NCBI GenBank assembly: GCA_963784615.1
Contig: CAWASG010000001.1
Location: 1,426,001 to 1,490,000, forward strand
DNA length: 64,000 bases
Source of the DNA: UBA11403 sp963784615
Lineage (GTDB): Bacteria > Pseudomonadota > Gammaproteobacteria > Legionellales > Legionellaceae
Direction of reading: 5' to 3'
Shown here: one piece after another, positions 38,513 to 47,557 of the stretch
How positions within the stretch are numbered: position 1 is the first letter of the stretch
Layout of the letters: each line of letters opens with the position of its first letter
The notes under the pieces: model-generated
Told to the model about the DNA's origin: nothing
Seen by the model: the letters and a program-made list of their open reading frames with translations, nothing else
Databases searched by the model: none
Position numbers and translations under genes: made by a program

Positions 38513-41071
38513 ATGCAAAAAGGTTTAACACAAATTTTGAGCGATATCGAGACCGCCATGTCTTCTGATTCTAAATTAAAAGTTAACTTCTCCGAGGTCG
38601 TTCTTGCCATGGAAAGTCGATTTTTTTGCGAGCGTACATTATTGCCCCAAAACGTTCAGCAATGCTTATTAGATCTAGAGACGTTGTTAAATTTAGAATC
38701 TAATGAAATATCATTCAATACGATCAACGATATCTTAACTAAAATTAACGGCATTCATCGTCCAAAATCAGCTCAGATATGGTATTTAGAAAAAATGATA
38801 CAATTAGGATATCCAATAAATTTGTATGGGCATTGCTTTGGAATGTCATACATGTCACTCAGTGCTTTTCTGGCAGAAGAATTAGATATTTTTGAACAAC
38901 GCTTAAAACTTATTTACAGTGTTCCTTTTGAGGATTTTAAAAATGATTTAAAGTCCCTCGATCCAAAAATCAAGGTTGACATGCTGGCTTTTTTTGATGG
39001 CTTAACGCTAATCCAAAACCCTATCAACTACAAGGATTGGTTCAACTACAAGGATTGGTTCAAAGAAGTTCCATCACCAGAAAAGGTAATACAAAATGAA
39101 CAGGCTTCATGGGCCTTGATGGCGCCCACCTATTTTACTGAGAAACCAGCATACAAACCAGAATTTATAATGGCGACACTCGCTCGATACACTCCCTCAC
39201 GTTTAGCAGATACTCTCGATTTATTGGAAAAATTTTTCGGAACACATAAATTTTCAATAGAACTAACAGGTAGTGACTACACATTTGCTCACGCGATTAA
39301 TCTTAATTATGATCCCCAATTTAAGCATTGGATAATTATCGATCCAAATAATTTACCAGGAGAAATTTACACCTCCTTATCGGTATTATCAGAGGTGATT
39401 AAGGGTGCACAGTGTTTCAATGGCGGAGATATCTCTTTCTCGATGTATACCCAATTTAAAAACGCTCCTTATTTTCATGAGAAATGGCAACAATTAAAAT
39501 TAGATGCCGCATGGAAAAATATTCATAACACCAATCTCGAGCTCATGGCTCGAAAACAAATACAATGGCTATTAGAACGGCTATTTTTAAATGGTAAATT
39601 AGACTTCGTGTGCTCCATTATCGAGCAGGGATTCCCTGTTCCTTTCTCTGTTTGGCGTTCAGCCGAACCAATTTTCATTCAAAAATTGATTCATAAAGGT
39701 CGACTCACCAACGACTCAGAGAAATTTTTTAAGTCAAACAATTTTGGAATAGAGTTGCTTATATGGTATGAAAAAAATCACTTGCAATTACCTGACGATA
39801 TAATCAGCAAGATCGTTTCCCAAACCCCATTAAACCCAGCTTTACTCCAAAAATGTATCGCTATGCCTGGTTTTTCGGAACAATGGATTTTATTTAAAGA
39901 ATATGATTTTTGGGAAGGCAAGGGTAATGCCTTTGCTTTTTTAATTGAACATGGCAAAATACCCCCATCAATAGCTATTTTTGGATACGCTTGCAACATT
40001 AATGGGTTACCTGATCAGGCTAATCTCTTGGACCGCCTCTTTCCTAAAGAGCCGCTGCTCGAGACCCTAAAAGCAGAATACAAAGATGGTAAAACCCCAT
40101 TGCAAACCGTGGCTCATAATCCTGATGCTGTGATTAAGATATTAGATCATTTTCCTAAAGAGCAGCGGCTCGAGGCCCTGGAAAAAAAGGGCTCCTCTTA
40201 TTCGAGTTCGATGAACGCATTGGAGGCCGCGTATAACGATCCTAAGTATTTGATCAGAATTCTAAACTGTCTTCCTGAAGAGCAGCGCATCGGCGCACTG
40301 ATGGTAAGGAAATTTGGTTGGGAAAATAAATTTTACAAAGAGTTTGTTAATCCGGGTAATCTGATTGAGATATTAAACTGTTTCCCTGGGGAGCTCCGGA
40401 TCAAGGCCCTGAAAGAAAAAGATAACTATGGTTATACCATATTGATGCTCATGGTTAAGGATAATCCTAATGCTGTGATTGAGGTTTTAAACTACTTGCC
40501 TAAGGAAGAGGCGAGCGATGTCCTGAAAGAAAAAGACAATTATGACTGCACTATATTGTATAATCTTACGAATAATATCGATGTCTTGCTTAAAATTTTA
40601 GACTGTTACCCTATGGGGGAGCGTTTTAAAGTTTTAACTGAAAAGCACTCGAATAAATCGTCTGCTTTTAGTATGTATCTTCAAAGTCCTGATCAAATTT
40701 TAAAGATTTTAGATTATTTGCCTGAAGGTCACCGCCTCGGAGCCCTGAAAGAGATAGACTATGATGGTAAAACCGTATTGCACTACGCGGCTAAAGATTC
40801 TGATACTGTTCTTAAGCTTTTAAACTGCGTTCCTGAAAATCAGTGGCAAGAGGCCCTGAATGCGAAAGACGCTAGAGGTTGTACTGTCTTGAGTCAGCTT
40901 GATCCTAATCTATTAAGACGTTTGGAACACAACCTATACTCACCCAGTTTTTTTAAATGTCCAATAGGTACTTCAAATAGCGAAGTAGAATTAGGTTTGT
41001 CTGAAGACAAAGCTGCAGGACTTGATTCAAATCAAACAAATGAGGATAGCGCGCCAAAACTTGATTCCTGA
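38513..41071 (+). CDS. Predicted effector: C58-like Cys-peptidase domain plus ankyrin-like repeats
   Basis: 852 residues, no signal peptide. In the N-terminal third Cys108 (YGHCFGMSYMSLSAFL), His260 (YTFAHAINLNYD) and Asp277 (WIIIDPNNLPGE) fall in the order and local context of YopT/C58 cysteine peptidases (GxC, HA, DPN); the His-Asp gap of 17 is close to YopT's 16. From about residue 510 there are eight or nine repeats of 33-36 residues built on 'NPxAVIKILDxxPxExRxxALKEKDxxGxTxL', an ankyrin-like design with an unusual central 'LP.E.R..AL'. A 6-residue tandem duplication NYKDWF sits at about 171-182. TAAGGAGATATT precedes the ATG. The order and contents suggest a Dot/Icm-type effector; secretion is inferred. 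Confidence 0.7.
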   Translation: MQKGLTQILSDIETAMSSDSKLKVNFSEVVLAMESRFFCERTLLPQNVQQCLLDLETLLNLESNEISFNTINDILTKINGIHRPKSAQIWYLEKMIQLGYPINLYGHCFGMSYMSLSAFLAEELDIFEQRLKLIYSVPFEDFKNDLKSLDPKIKVDMLAFFDGLTLIQNPINYKDWFNYKDWFKEVPSPEKVIQNEQASWALMAPTYFTEKPAYKPEFIMATLARYTPSRLADTLDLLEKFFGTHKFSIELTGSDYTFAHAINLNYDPQFKHWIIIDPNNLPGEIYTSLSVLSEVIKGAQCFNGGDISFSMYTQFKNAPYFHEKWQQLKLDAAWKNIHNTNLELMARKQIQWLLERLFLNGKLDFVCSIIEQGFPVPFSVWRSAEPIFIQKLIHKGRLTNDSEKFFKSNNFGIELLIWYEKNHLQLPDDIISKIVSQTPLNPALLQKCIAMPGFSEQWILFKEYDFWEGKGNAFAFLIEHGKIPPSIAIFGYACNINGLPDQANLLDRLFPKEPLLETLKAEYKDGKTPLQTVAHNPDAVIKILDHFPKEQRLEALEKKGSSYSSSMNALEAAYNDPKYLIRILNCLPEEQRIGALMVRKFGWENKFYKEFVNPGNLIEILNCFPGELRIKALKEKDNYGYTILMLMVKDNPNAVIEVLNYLPKEEASDVLKEKDNYDCTILYNLTNNIDVLLKILDCYPMGERFKVLTEKHSNKSSAFSMYLQSPDQILKILDYLPEGHRLGALKEIDYDGKTVLHYAAKDSDTVLKLLNCVPENQWQEALNAKDARGCTVLSQLDPNLLRRLEHNLYSPSFFKCPIGTSNSEVELGLSEDKAAGLDSNQTNEDSAPKLDS

Positions 41072-41117
41072 TGGCATACGTTTTTCTCTGCTTAAAAGGC
41101 CCTACGTTAGAGCGGCC

Positions 41118-41252
41118 AAGTACCTTCGGTACAAACAGCTGAAATGAACTCGCATGTAGCGTCGTTGCGAGGCACGAAGCAATCCAGGGTTCGAAGCTGT
41201 GTTCTCTGGATTGCCGCGCTCTCGAAAGGCACCCGTGCCTTTCGAGAGCGCG
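41118..41252. repeat. R2 palindromic repeat, copy d
   Basis: The left flank TACCTTCGGTACAAACAGCT then GAAATGAACTCGCA is the fullest version of the R2 lead-in. The hairpin GTCGTTGCGAGGCACGAAGC... is closed by CTCTGGATTGCCGCG, and then by a second small hairpin, CTCTCGAAAGGCAC/GTGCCTTTCGAGAG. It looks like two elements joined. It ends 15 bp before the oxidoreductase stop. Confidence 0.8.
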
Positions 41253-41266
41253 ACAAATGTATTAAG

Positions 41267-42787
41267 CTATTTTGACATTGCCGCACCAGACATCACCTCT
41301 TCATTTCCATGAGGAAACGTTAATAATTGATTCGTGTTTTCTGGGAGCAAATGCCCTTTAGCATCCATAAACTGTTTTAAATAAGTCGCTGATTGCAGCA
41401 GTCCATATTTTTCCGCAATGCGATGGGAAGCTTCAACGGCTGCACGGCATGCCGCGTTGTTTGAGTCATTATATGAAGCACCCGCACCGCTAAAATGTAG
41501 ACCATTTAGTCCCTGGTGGTGCCTAATTGCGATTTGGGCTGTACGGAAGCCATCATCTAAATTCAAATGCGAAAAAGTCTCAGAATGAATAATATCTTTC
41601 GGCTCAAATCCTGGGTAAGCCCACGTTTTCACAATGGGCTGAAGACCCTTTGCTATGTCGTCTGCAAATTTCCACTCTTTAGTGACTGAGAAAATGGAGG
41701 TATCTCCATAAACATCGACCCGAGCAACCGCACCGGTTGTAGATTGATATTGCGTGTCGCGAGAATAAACGACTTTCGTCGGATAATAAGTAACGCCACC
41801 CAAACCCGTTTTTAATGCCCGATTTTCCTCTTCATCCGGTAATAATTTATCCCTGAGGACATCAAGAGGTGTAGCAAAGACCACTTCGTCATATAATTTA
41901 GGCTCGTTTGTTTTTGGATCCTTAAAGAATTGACCATTCGCAAGCAAAATAGCATAACGTGGAGAACCATCTGCCCCATTCACTTTTTCAACCTTCTGCA
42001 CTGCACAATTAGGATGGAATACTGCGTCTTTGCACAGTGCCATTACGCGCGTGAGTACATTCATCCAACCTTCTGGAATATCGTACCATTCATTATCCAA
42101 GGTTAAATAATTAAGGGCCTCATGACAGCCGAATGCGCCAATTTCAGAGGTTTTTTTACCATAAGAAGCGGCAATCATAGGAATTAGTAGCGACTCAACG
42201 AATTCGCGTCTTTTTTGAATCAGTTCGTCAGATGCTTTTATATGTATTTTGGGCAGAGGGCGATTGATATATAGTTCACAAGCATCTTTCAGCGTGACCG
42301 TTTTTTTTTCTTCCGAAGGTAAGTCAGGGCCGAATTGAGAAACGAAAGCCATTTGAATCGTTTCGAATACCCCAGCAAATAAGGTATGATAATCAACCCG
42401 CACACCTTTTTGCGGTGTACTGGAAAACCATCCGAGACAAGAACAACAATTCCCATCATTCTCCGCCGTAAAGAGTACGGGGGGTAATGTGACATTCAGG
42501 TTTTTAGCATGATTAATAATTTGTGTACTGAGTTTAAACGCCTCTGGTTTACAGCCGACGATATCAAATATCGTCCATAGTGTCGGATAGCTTATTCTTT
42601 TACCCACAAATTCAGCGCCTGTTTCAACAACATGCCCCTCAAGCACTTTGGTGCGAATATTACCGCCAAGCTCGCTTTTAGCTTCAAAAACATCACAATG
42701 CACGCCAGTTCCCTGCAGGCCAAGAGGCACGATTAAACCGCCAGTACCCCCACCAATAACAGCCACGTTTTTTACGGGTTGATCCAT
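41267..42787 (-). CDS. FAD-dependent amine oxidase-like oxidoreductase
   Basis: 506 residues. The FAD-binding Rossmann start VAVIGGGTGGLIVPLGL and the following VFEAKSELGGNIRT are the amine oxidase/phytoene desaturase-type dinucleotide motif, with ETGAEFVG after it. The C-terminal LHFSGAGASYNDSNNAACRA is the second flavin contact and SHRIAEKYG closes the domain. There is no signal peptide. The substrate is unknown; related proteins act on polyamines, sterol-like lipids or carotenoids. It is flanked by R2 and R3 repeats with no operon partner. Confidence 0.78.
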   Translation of the reverse strand: MDQPVKNVAVIGGGTGGLIVPLGLQGTGVHCDVFEAKSELGGNIRTKVLEGHVVETGAEFVGKRISYPTLWTIFDIVGCKPEAFKLSTQIINHAKNLNVTLPPVLFTAENDGNCCSCLGWFSSTPQKGVRVDYHTLFAGVFETIQMAFVSQFGPDLPSEEKKTVTLKDACELYINRPLPKIHIKASDELIQKRREFVESLLIPMIAASYGKKTSEIGAFGCHEALNYLTLDNEWYDIPEGWMNVLTRVMALCKDAVFHPNCAVQKVEKVNGADGSPRYAILLANGQFFKDPKTNEPKLYDEVVFATPLDVLRDKLLPDEEENRALKTGLGGVTYYPTKVVYSRDTQYQSTTGAVARVDVYGDTSIFSVTKEWKFADDIAKGLQPIVKTWAYPGFEPKDIIHSETFSHLNLDDGFRTAQIAIRHHQGLNGLHFSGAGASYNDSNNAACRAAVEASHRIAEKYGLLQSATYLKQFMDAKGHLLPENTNQLLTFPHGNEEVMSGAAMSK

Positions 42788-42825
42788 AATAATTACTCCT
42801 GTAGTTATTAAAAATGTTCAGGGAT

Positions 42826-42932
42826 ATCCTCTCGATATCGCAGGGTAACCTCAGATGCCGACTTTCCGCGGCTTGTCCGCGGAAAGTCGGCGCTTAGATT
42901 TCCCTGCTATATCGAAAGGATACCATTTTTCT
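42826..42932. repeat. R3 palindromic repeat, copy c (short form)
   Basis: CCGACTTTCCGCGGCTTGTC then CGCGGAAAGTCGG, without the central 'AATCCAGGGATC' part of copy b. The edges GATATCGCAGGGTAA and CCCTGCTATATCGAAAGGAT match the other copies. It fills the gap between the oxidoreductase start and tesA end. Confidence 0.85.
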
Positions 42933-42948
42933 GATTTTTATACCGGTA

Positions 42949-43626
42949 TCACCGGAAGCTCACGTGGTAACCGCACTCGAGAATTGTTTGCAATTTCGGC
43001 CATATATTATTAAGAATTAGCGATTGAGCATTTTCGTTGGGATGTAACCGATCTGATTGCATCAATGATGGATTATCAGCAATACCTTCTAGCATGGCCC
43101 TTACTAATAAAGCTTGGTGTTGTGTTGCCACCTTTTCGAATACTTGTTGAAATTTTGTAAGGTATAAAGCCCCATAATTCGGCGGCAGAGGTGTACTTAA
43201 GAGCATAACGCAGGAACCTGCAGCTTGGCTTAAGGTAATGAGGCTGGATAAATTTTTTTCTAACGTGGTTAAAGACAACCCACGAAGACCGTCATTTGCC
43301 CCCAATTCGATAATCACCACATTCGGTTTGTGGGTGATTAATGCTTGCGGTAATTTAGCAAGACCATTGCTGGTGGTATCCCCGCTGGCGCTGATATTCA
43401 CCACCTTTATCATTTTATTTTCTTGCGATAATTTGTTCTGTAACAAAGAGACCCACCCCTTCTCTTGAGGGATCCCAAAACCGGCACTTAAACTATCGCC
43501 AACCACGAGAATGGTACTCGCCGATAAAGAGGCGGTACCAACCAATAAAAGAAATAGGACAAAACTGCGCACGATGGGTATAGTGTTAGAGCAGCGGTGC
43601 AACCAGATAAAAGGACGCAATTTCAT
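42949..43626 (-). CDS. tesA: TesA-type SGNH esterase/thioesterase I
   Basis: Periplasmic hydrolase (acyl-CoA thioesterase I, lysophospholipase L1, arylesterase). 225 residues from ATG 43626, with GGAG 5 nt upstream. A long signal region ends in LLLVGTASLSAS. The nucleophile block is LVVGDSLSAGFG; the oxyanion residues are in SASGDTTSNG and ELGANDGLRG; the Asp/His pair is in SDRLHPNENAQ. It is divergent from ybbA as in E. coli, but here the two ATG codons overlap inside one CATG. Confidence 0.93.
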   Translation of the reverse strand: MKLRPFIWLHRCSNTIPIVRSFVLFLLLVGTASLSASTILVVGDSLSAGFGIPQEKGWVSLLQNKLSQENKMIKVVNISASGDTTSNGLAKLPQALITHKPNVVIIELGANDGLRGLSLTTLEKNLSSLITLSQAAGSCVMLLSTPLPPNYGALYLTKFQQVFEKVATQHQALLVRAMLEGIADNPSLMQSDRLHPNENAQSLILNNIWPKLQTILECGYHVSFR

Positions 43627-44302
43627 GATACTCCACGATGAGATTATCCGATTAGTCAATGTCGGATATGAGGTTAAAAGCGGCGATCAGCAGTTAGTTA
43701 TTCTGAAAGATATTAACTTGGTAATCAAGGCCGGGATTAGCATTGCTATCACGGGTGCCTCGGGTTCAGGAAAAACATCTCTTCTTAATCTACTGGCGGG
43801 CCTGGAACTACCCAGCTGCGGACAAATTTATTACCACGAACAAGATATTACCCTATTAGATGAAGATGGACGAGCACAGCTTCGTGCTGGCCAAGTTGGT
43901 TTTATTTTCCAATCGTTTCAATTATTAGAAAATTTGACGGCATTAGAAAATGTCATGCTCCCTTTAGAAATTAACCGCATTCGAAATGCGAAAGAGCAAG
44001 CGTTAAATTGGCTCAAGCAAGTGGGACTGCAAACAAGGGCCCATCATTATCCCACCGAGCTTTCTGGAGGCGAGCAACAACGCGTTGCGATTGCACGCGC
44101 ATTTGCAGTTAATCCACATATTTTATTTGCAGATGAGCCCACAGGAAATTTAGATGCCCATACCGGCACTGCAATTGCTGATTTGCTATTTGAATTAAAT
44201 CAAACCCAGCGCACAACTTTGGTGGTTGTGACCCATGATGTTTCGCTTGCTGAACGCTGTGAACTTCACCTGCGGTTAGTCGATGGACGATTTGTATCAT
44301 GA
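43625..44302 (+). CDS. ybbA: YbbA-type ABC transporter ATPase
   Basis: LolD-like ATPase of the YbbA-YbbP system. 225 residues from ATG 43625. Walker A is ITGASGSGKTSLLNLLAG, the signature is TELSGGEQQRVAIARAFA, Walker B is ILFADEPTGNLD, and the switch His is in VVVTHDVSLAE. The longer frame from 43511 is rejected because MILHDEIIRLVNVGYEVKSG aligns with the family N-terminus. AAAGGA about 10 nt upstream is the ribosome binding site. The stop overlaps the ybbP start as ATGA. Confidence 0.93.
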   Translation: MILHDEIIRLVNVGYEVKSGDQQLVILKDINLVIKAGISIAITGASGSGKTSLLNLLAGLELPSCGQIYYHEQDITLLDEDGRAQLRAGQVGFIFQSFQLLENLTALENVMLPLEINRIRNAKEQALNWLKQVGLQTRAHHYPTELSGGEQQRVAIARAFAVNPHILFADEPTGNLDAHTGTAIADLLFELNQTQRTTLVVVTHDVSLAERCELHLRLVDGRFVS

Positions 44303-46761
44303 ATATCGGCCATGCATTTCGTTGGATAATCCGAGATTTTCGCAGCGGGGAATTGACCCTGTTATTTCTGGCATTATTTCTTGCTATCACCTGTGTGAGT
44401 GCCATGCAACTATTTAGTGCGATGGTTCGACATGAAGTGGAGCAAAGTGCCGCTCAATTTTTAGGCGCGGATGTATTGGTCTCCAGCAATGTCGCCCTCC
44501 CCCCTCAGTGGCAAAAAAAAGCAACGCAATTAGGCCTCACGCAAACCGACACACTCAGTTTTTTAAGTATGGCCGTGTATAAAGATCAACTACAGTTGGT
44601 GCAGATTAAAGCGGTAAAGTCGTTGTATCCCTTGCGGGGTAAGCTGACTGTTACCGACAATCCTGGGCGGACTCAAGCGCTCAGTGTTCATATGCCGACA
44701 TCGGGTCATGTTTGGGTGCATCCGCGGGTATTAACTGCCTTGTCGATTCAAGTAGGACAATCATTAATGATAGGTGCTGCTCAGTTCCAAATTTCAGGGG
44801 TCATTGCAGAGGACCCGGGGCAACGAGGGGATTGGTTCTCTATATCACCGCAAATTATCATGAATGAGAGAGATGTCGCCAGCACGACAATCATTCAACC
44901 CGGCAGTCGACTTACTTATGATTGGCTTCTAAGTGGTGAGAAACCCGCACTACTAGAATTGAAGCAATTTTTGCAACCTCAATTAGGGGAACAATATCGT
45001 TGGAGCGATTACCTTCAAAGCTCACCAGCCATTGATGACGTCACCCAACGCACATTGAGTTATTTGAATTTGGCCAGCTTAATGAGTTTGTTGTTGGGAG
45101 GGCTCGCCATCAGTATGGCTACGTTGCGATATTTTCAGCGACATTTAAAACATGTTGCACTGTTACGTTGTATGGGCGCAACGCAATACCAAATCATTGA
45201 GCTTTATGGTGTGGGATTGCTTACGGTAGGTCTGCTGAGTACCTTGTGTGGGATTTTGATGGGGGTAATATTTCAGCCGTTATTGGTCAAATGGCTGGGA
45301 GGGATGATCATTAAAACCTCGGGGCATGTGCATGTTCTAGCGGTCATATTAAGTTTCGTCATCGGCGTAGGCCTGTTATTGTTTTTTTCACTGGGCAACT
45401 TATGGCAACTCAGTAAAGTCACTCCGATAAACATTTTCGGCCATCAACATCAGACATGGCTACGTCAACTCTGGCAGCCTTATGTGTTTGCACTCGTCAT
45501 GCTGATGGCGTTAGCTTATTGGAATACCGGCTCTTGGCTAATCACTGCGGCAGCCATGTTAAGCCTAGCCGGGTTTGTTGGAATCGTTTTGGCAAGCTTC
45601 TCAGGATTCTCCTGGATGGTGCAACATACCAAAATGGTTTTGCCATTACCGCTGCGATTTGGCTTGAATAATATTGCACGTCATCAGGAAAATAGCACGT
45701 TGCAGGTGATTGGTATCGGCATGGCTTTAACCGCTATTTTGAGTTTGGTGGTCTTTAAAAATAATGTATTAGACAGTTGGCAACAGCAATTACCGGCCAA
45801 TACCGCCAATTATTTTCTGATCAATATTAATCCTGACCAAGTGGCTGATTTATCAACATTACTCCGTAATGCGCAAGTAGAGCCCACGGGAATATACCCG
45901 ATGGTTAAAGGACGCCTAAGCACCATCAATGACCAAGCCGCTCGCCATGTACTCGGTGAAGAGGCAAAACATATTAATGCCTTGCAAAGAGAATTAAATT
46001 TATCATGGACAGGTGATTTGCCGGGTGAGAATCAAATCGTTGAAGGAATATGGCCGCAAGCCGACAACCCGTTAAACTGGGTATCTGTAGAAATGGGTCT
46101 GGCAAAACAGTTGCATTTAAAATTAGGTGATACTGTGGGGTTGCAAGTGGGTGATAGCCTGGTGAAAGCGCAAGTGGTTAATTTTAGACAAGTCAGATGG
46201 GATTCATTTAAGCCCACTTTTTTTATGTTGTTTAAGCCAGGTTTATTAAATCATCTTCCTCAGACCATGATCACCAGTTTTTATTTACCTCCCGAGCAAT
46301 TGCCTTTACTAACGCGTCTTACACGTGATTTCCCCAATATCACCTTGATTGATGTGGCTGGAATGTTGCATAAAGTTCGCGTGTTAATTCATCAGGTCGG
46401 GAATGCGATGAATTTTATGACCCTGTTTGCTTTGTTGATTGGAATGGTGATTGCAGTACTTGCGGTGTTGTCATTTAATAGCAGCAAACAGCAAGAAACG
46501 CAGGTGTTGAAAGTGCTCGGTATGCGTCGACGGACGTTATTGTGGATCCGAAGCAGCGAAGCGTTAATCATTGGGCTCTACACGGGATTACTGGCTTGTA
46601 TCATCGCGCTCACGTTAGGTTACTCATTGTCGATGCGAATGCTGAATACCGCATTTGCATTCCCATGGAGTCTTTTATTTCTCGTTCCTCTGCTAACCGC
46701 TATAGTGAATCTGAGTCTGACGGCTGGCATACAGTACCTACAATATAAACACAGAGGCTGA
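44299..46761 (+). CDS. ybbP: YbbP-type ABC transporter permease (FtsX/MacB family)
   Basis: 820 residues. One membrane segment near residue 25, a periplasmic domain, then clusters of segments at about 255-360 and 385-450, a second periplasmic domain, and three at the C-terminus, the duplicated FtsX layout. RCMGATQYQIIELYGVGLLTVG and KVLGMRRRTLLWIRSSEALIIG are the two coupling-helix regions. With YbbA it probably moves lipids or lipoproteins, or acts as a mechanotransmission pump; tesA next door hints at lipid metabolism. Confidence 0.92.
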   Translation: MNIGHAFRWIIRDFRSGELTLLFLALFLAITCVSAMQLFSAMVRHEVEQSAAQFLGADVLVSSNVALPPQWQKKATQLGLTQTDTLSFLSMAVYKDQLQLVQIKAVKSLYPLRGKLTVTDNPGRTQALSVHMPTSGHVWVHPRVLTALSIQVGQSLMIGAAQFQISGVIAEDPGQRGDWFSISPQIIMNERDVASTTIIQPGSRLTYDWLLSGEKPALLELKQFLQPQLGEQYRWSDYLQSSPAIDDVTQRTLSYLNLASLMSLLLGGLAISMATLRYFQRHLKHVALLRCMGATQYQIIELYGVGLLTVGLLSTLCGILMGVIFQPLLVKWLGGMIIKTSGHVHVLAVILSFVIGVGLLLFFSLGNLWQLSKVTPINIFGHQHQTWLRQLWQPYVFALVMLMALAYWNTGSWLITAAAMLSLAGFVGIVLASFSGFSWMVQHTKMVLPLPLRFGLNNIARHQENSTLQVIGIGMALTAILSLVVFKNNVLDSWQQQLPANTANYFLININPDQVADLSTLLRNAQVEPTGIYPMVKGRLSTINDQAARHVLGEEAKHINALQRELNLSWTGDLPGENQIVEGIWPQADNPLNWVSVEMGLAKQLHLKLGDTVGLQVGDSLVKAQVVNFRQVRWDSFKPTFFMLFKPGLLNHLPQTMITSFYLPPEQLPLLTRLTRDFPNITLIDVAGMLHKVRVLIHQVGNAMNFMTLFALLIGMVIAVLAVLSFNSSKQQETQVLKVLGMRRRTLLWIRSSEALIIGLYTGLLACIIALTLGYSLSMRMLNTAFAFPWSLLFLVPLLTAIVNLSLTAGIQYLQYKHRG

Positions 46762-46804
46762 CGGGCGAAGTTGCACTGGCATTAAGTTGAGGGGATTAAT
46801 CGGA

Positions 46805-46888
46805 GTAGGTTGGGTTGAGGCTGGTAAGCCGAAGCCCAACATAGATGGTTTTGTTGGGCTTCGGCTTACCAGCCTCAACCCAACCTAC
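46805..46888. repeat. R1 palindromic repeat, copy g (full, perfect form)
   Basis: The cleanest copy: GTAGGTTGGGTTGAGGCTGG, TAAGCCGAAGCCCAACA, centre TAGATGGTTT, then the exact complements to CCAACCTAC. ATTAATCGGA stands on the left and CCCGATTAAC on the right, so the inverted repeat goes further out. It lies between the converging ybbP and sco genes. Confidence 0.92.
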
Positions 46889-46902
46889 CCCGATTAACAT
46901 AA

Positions 46903-47547
46903 TCACAAAATGGCCAATCGATAATCTTTAGCCAGTAACTTGGCATGATGCGGCATCGTAAAGAAAGCGCTTAACTTGCCTTCTGGATTAAACAGCATGA
47001 CTGTTCCTGTATGTTCAATATTATAGTGCTGTTTGTCTTTATCACCTGGCACCGTGACCTTCGTATATGCGACACCCATTTCATTCGCCATAGCTTTGAC
47101 TGCTTCTAAGCTCTCACCCCGCGCACCTAAAAATTGAGGATGAAATGCGGTCACGTATTGATGCAGTTTCTTAACCGTATCCCGCTCAGGATCTAATGAA
47201 ACCAAAACCACTTGCGGCAATGGCTTCACCCCCTGTTTTTCTAATAATTGGGTCATTTTGGCTAATTCCACCATTGTCGTTGGACAAATTGACGGACATG
47301 TCGTAAAACCAAAAAACATCATCGTCCATCGATGTTGGAGACTCGCATTATTAAAGGGCCCTTCAGTACCGATTAATTCAAAAGACGCCACCTCACGTGG
47401 CTCATCAAGCCAGGTTCCGTGAAAACGTGCATTATCGATTTTGGACGACCGGTGCATGTAATGCGACACCGCCAAACCCAGCATCAAACCAATAACCGCC
47501 AGCGAAATAGCAACCGTGTGCATCGCCCGATTTTTTTTACGTTGCAT
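46903..47547 (-). CDS. sco: SCO1/SenC copper chaperone
   Basis: Delivers copper to the CuA site of cytochrome c oxidase. 214 residues: one N-terminal membrane anchor (HTVAISLAVIGLMLGLAVSH), then a periplasmic thioredoxin fold with the copper ligands in FTTCPSICPTTM and the His in NIEHTGTVMLF. VLVSLDPERDTVKKLHQYV is the family signature. It is the last gene of the surf1-ctaA-ctaB-sco cluster, 10 bp after ctaB. Confidence 0.95.
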   Translation of the reverse strand: MQRKKNRAMHTVAISLAVIGLMLGLAVSHYMHRSSKIDNARFHGTWLDEPREVASFELIGTEGPFNNASLQHRWTMMFFGFTTCPSICPTTMVELAKMTQLLEKQGVKPLPQVVLVSLDPERDTVKKLHQYVTAFHPQFLGARGESLEAVKAMANEMGVAYTKVTVPGDKDKQHYNIEHTGTVMLFNPEGKLSAFFTMPHHAKLLAKDYRLAIL

Positions 47548-47557
47548 GAACTACCCC

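Noticed and set aside
46805..46888. R1 copy g considered as a bidirectional terminator between ybbP and sco
   Set aside because: It lacks T-runs and is one of nine copies in varied contexts; any termination would be secondary.
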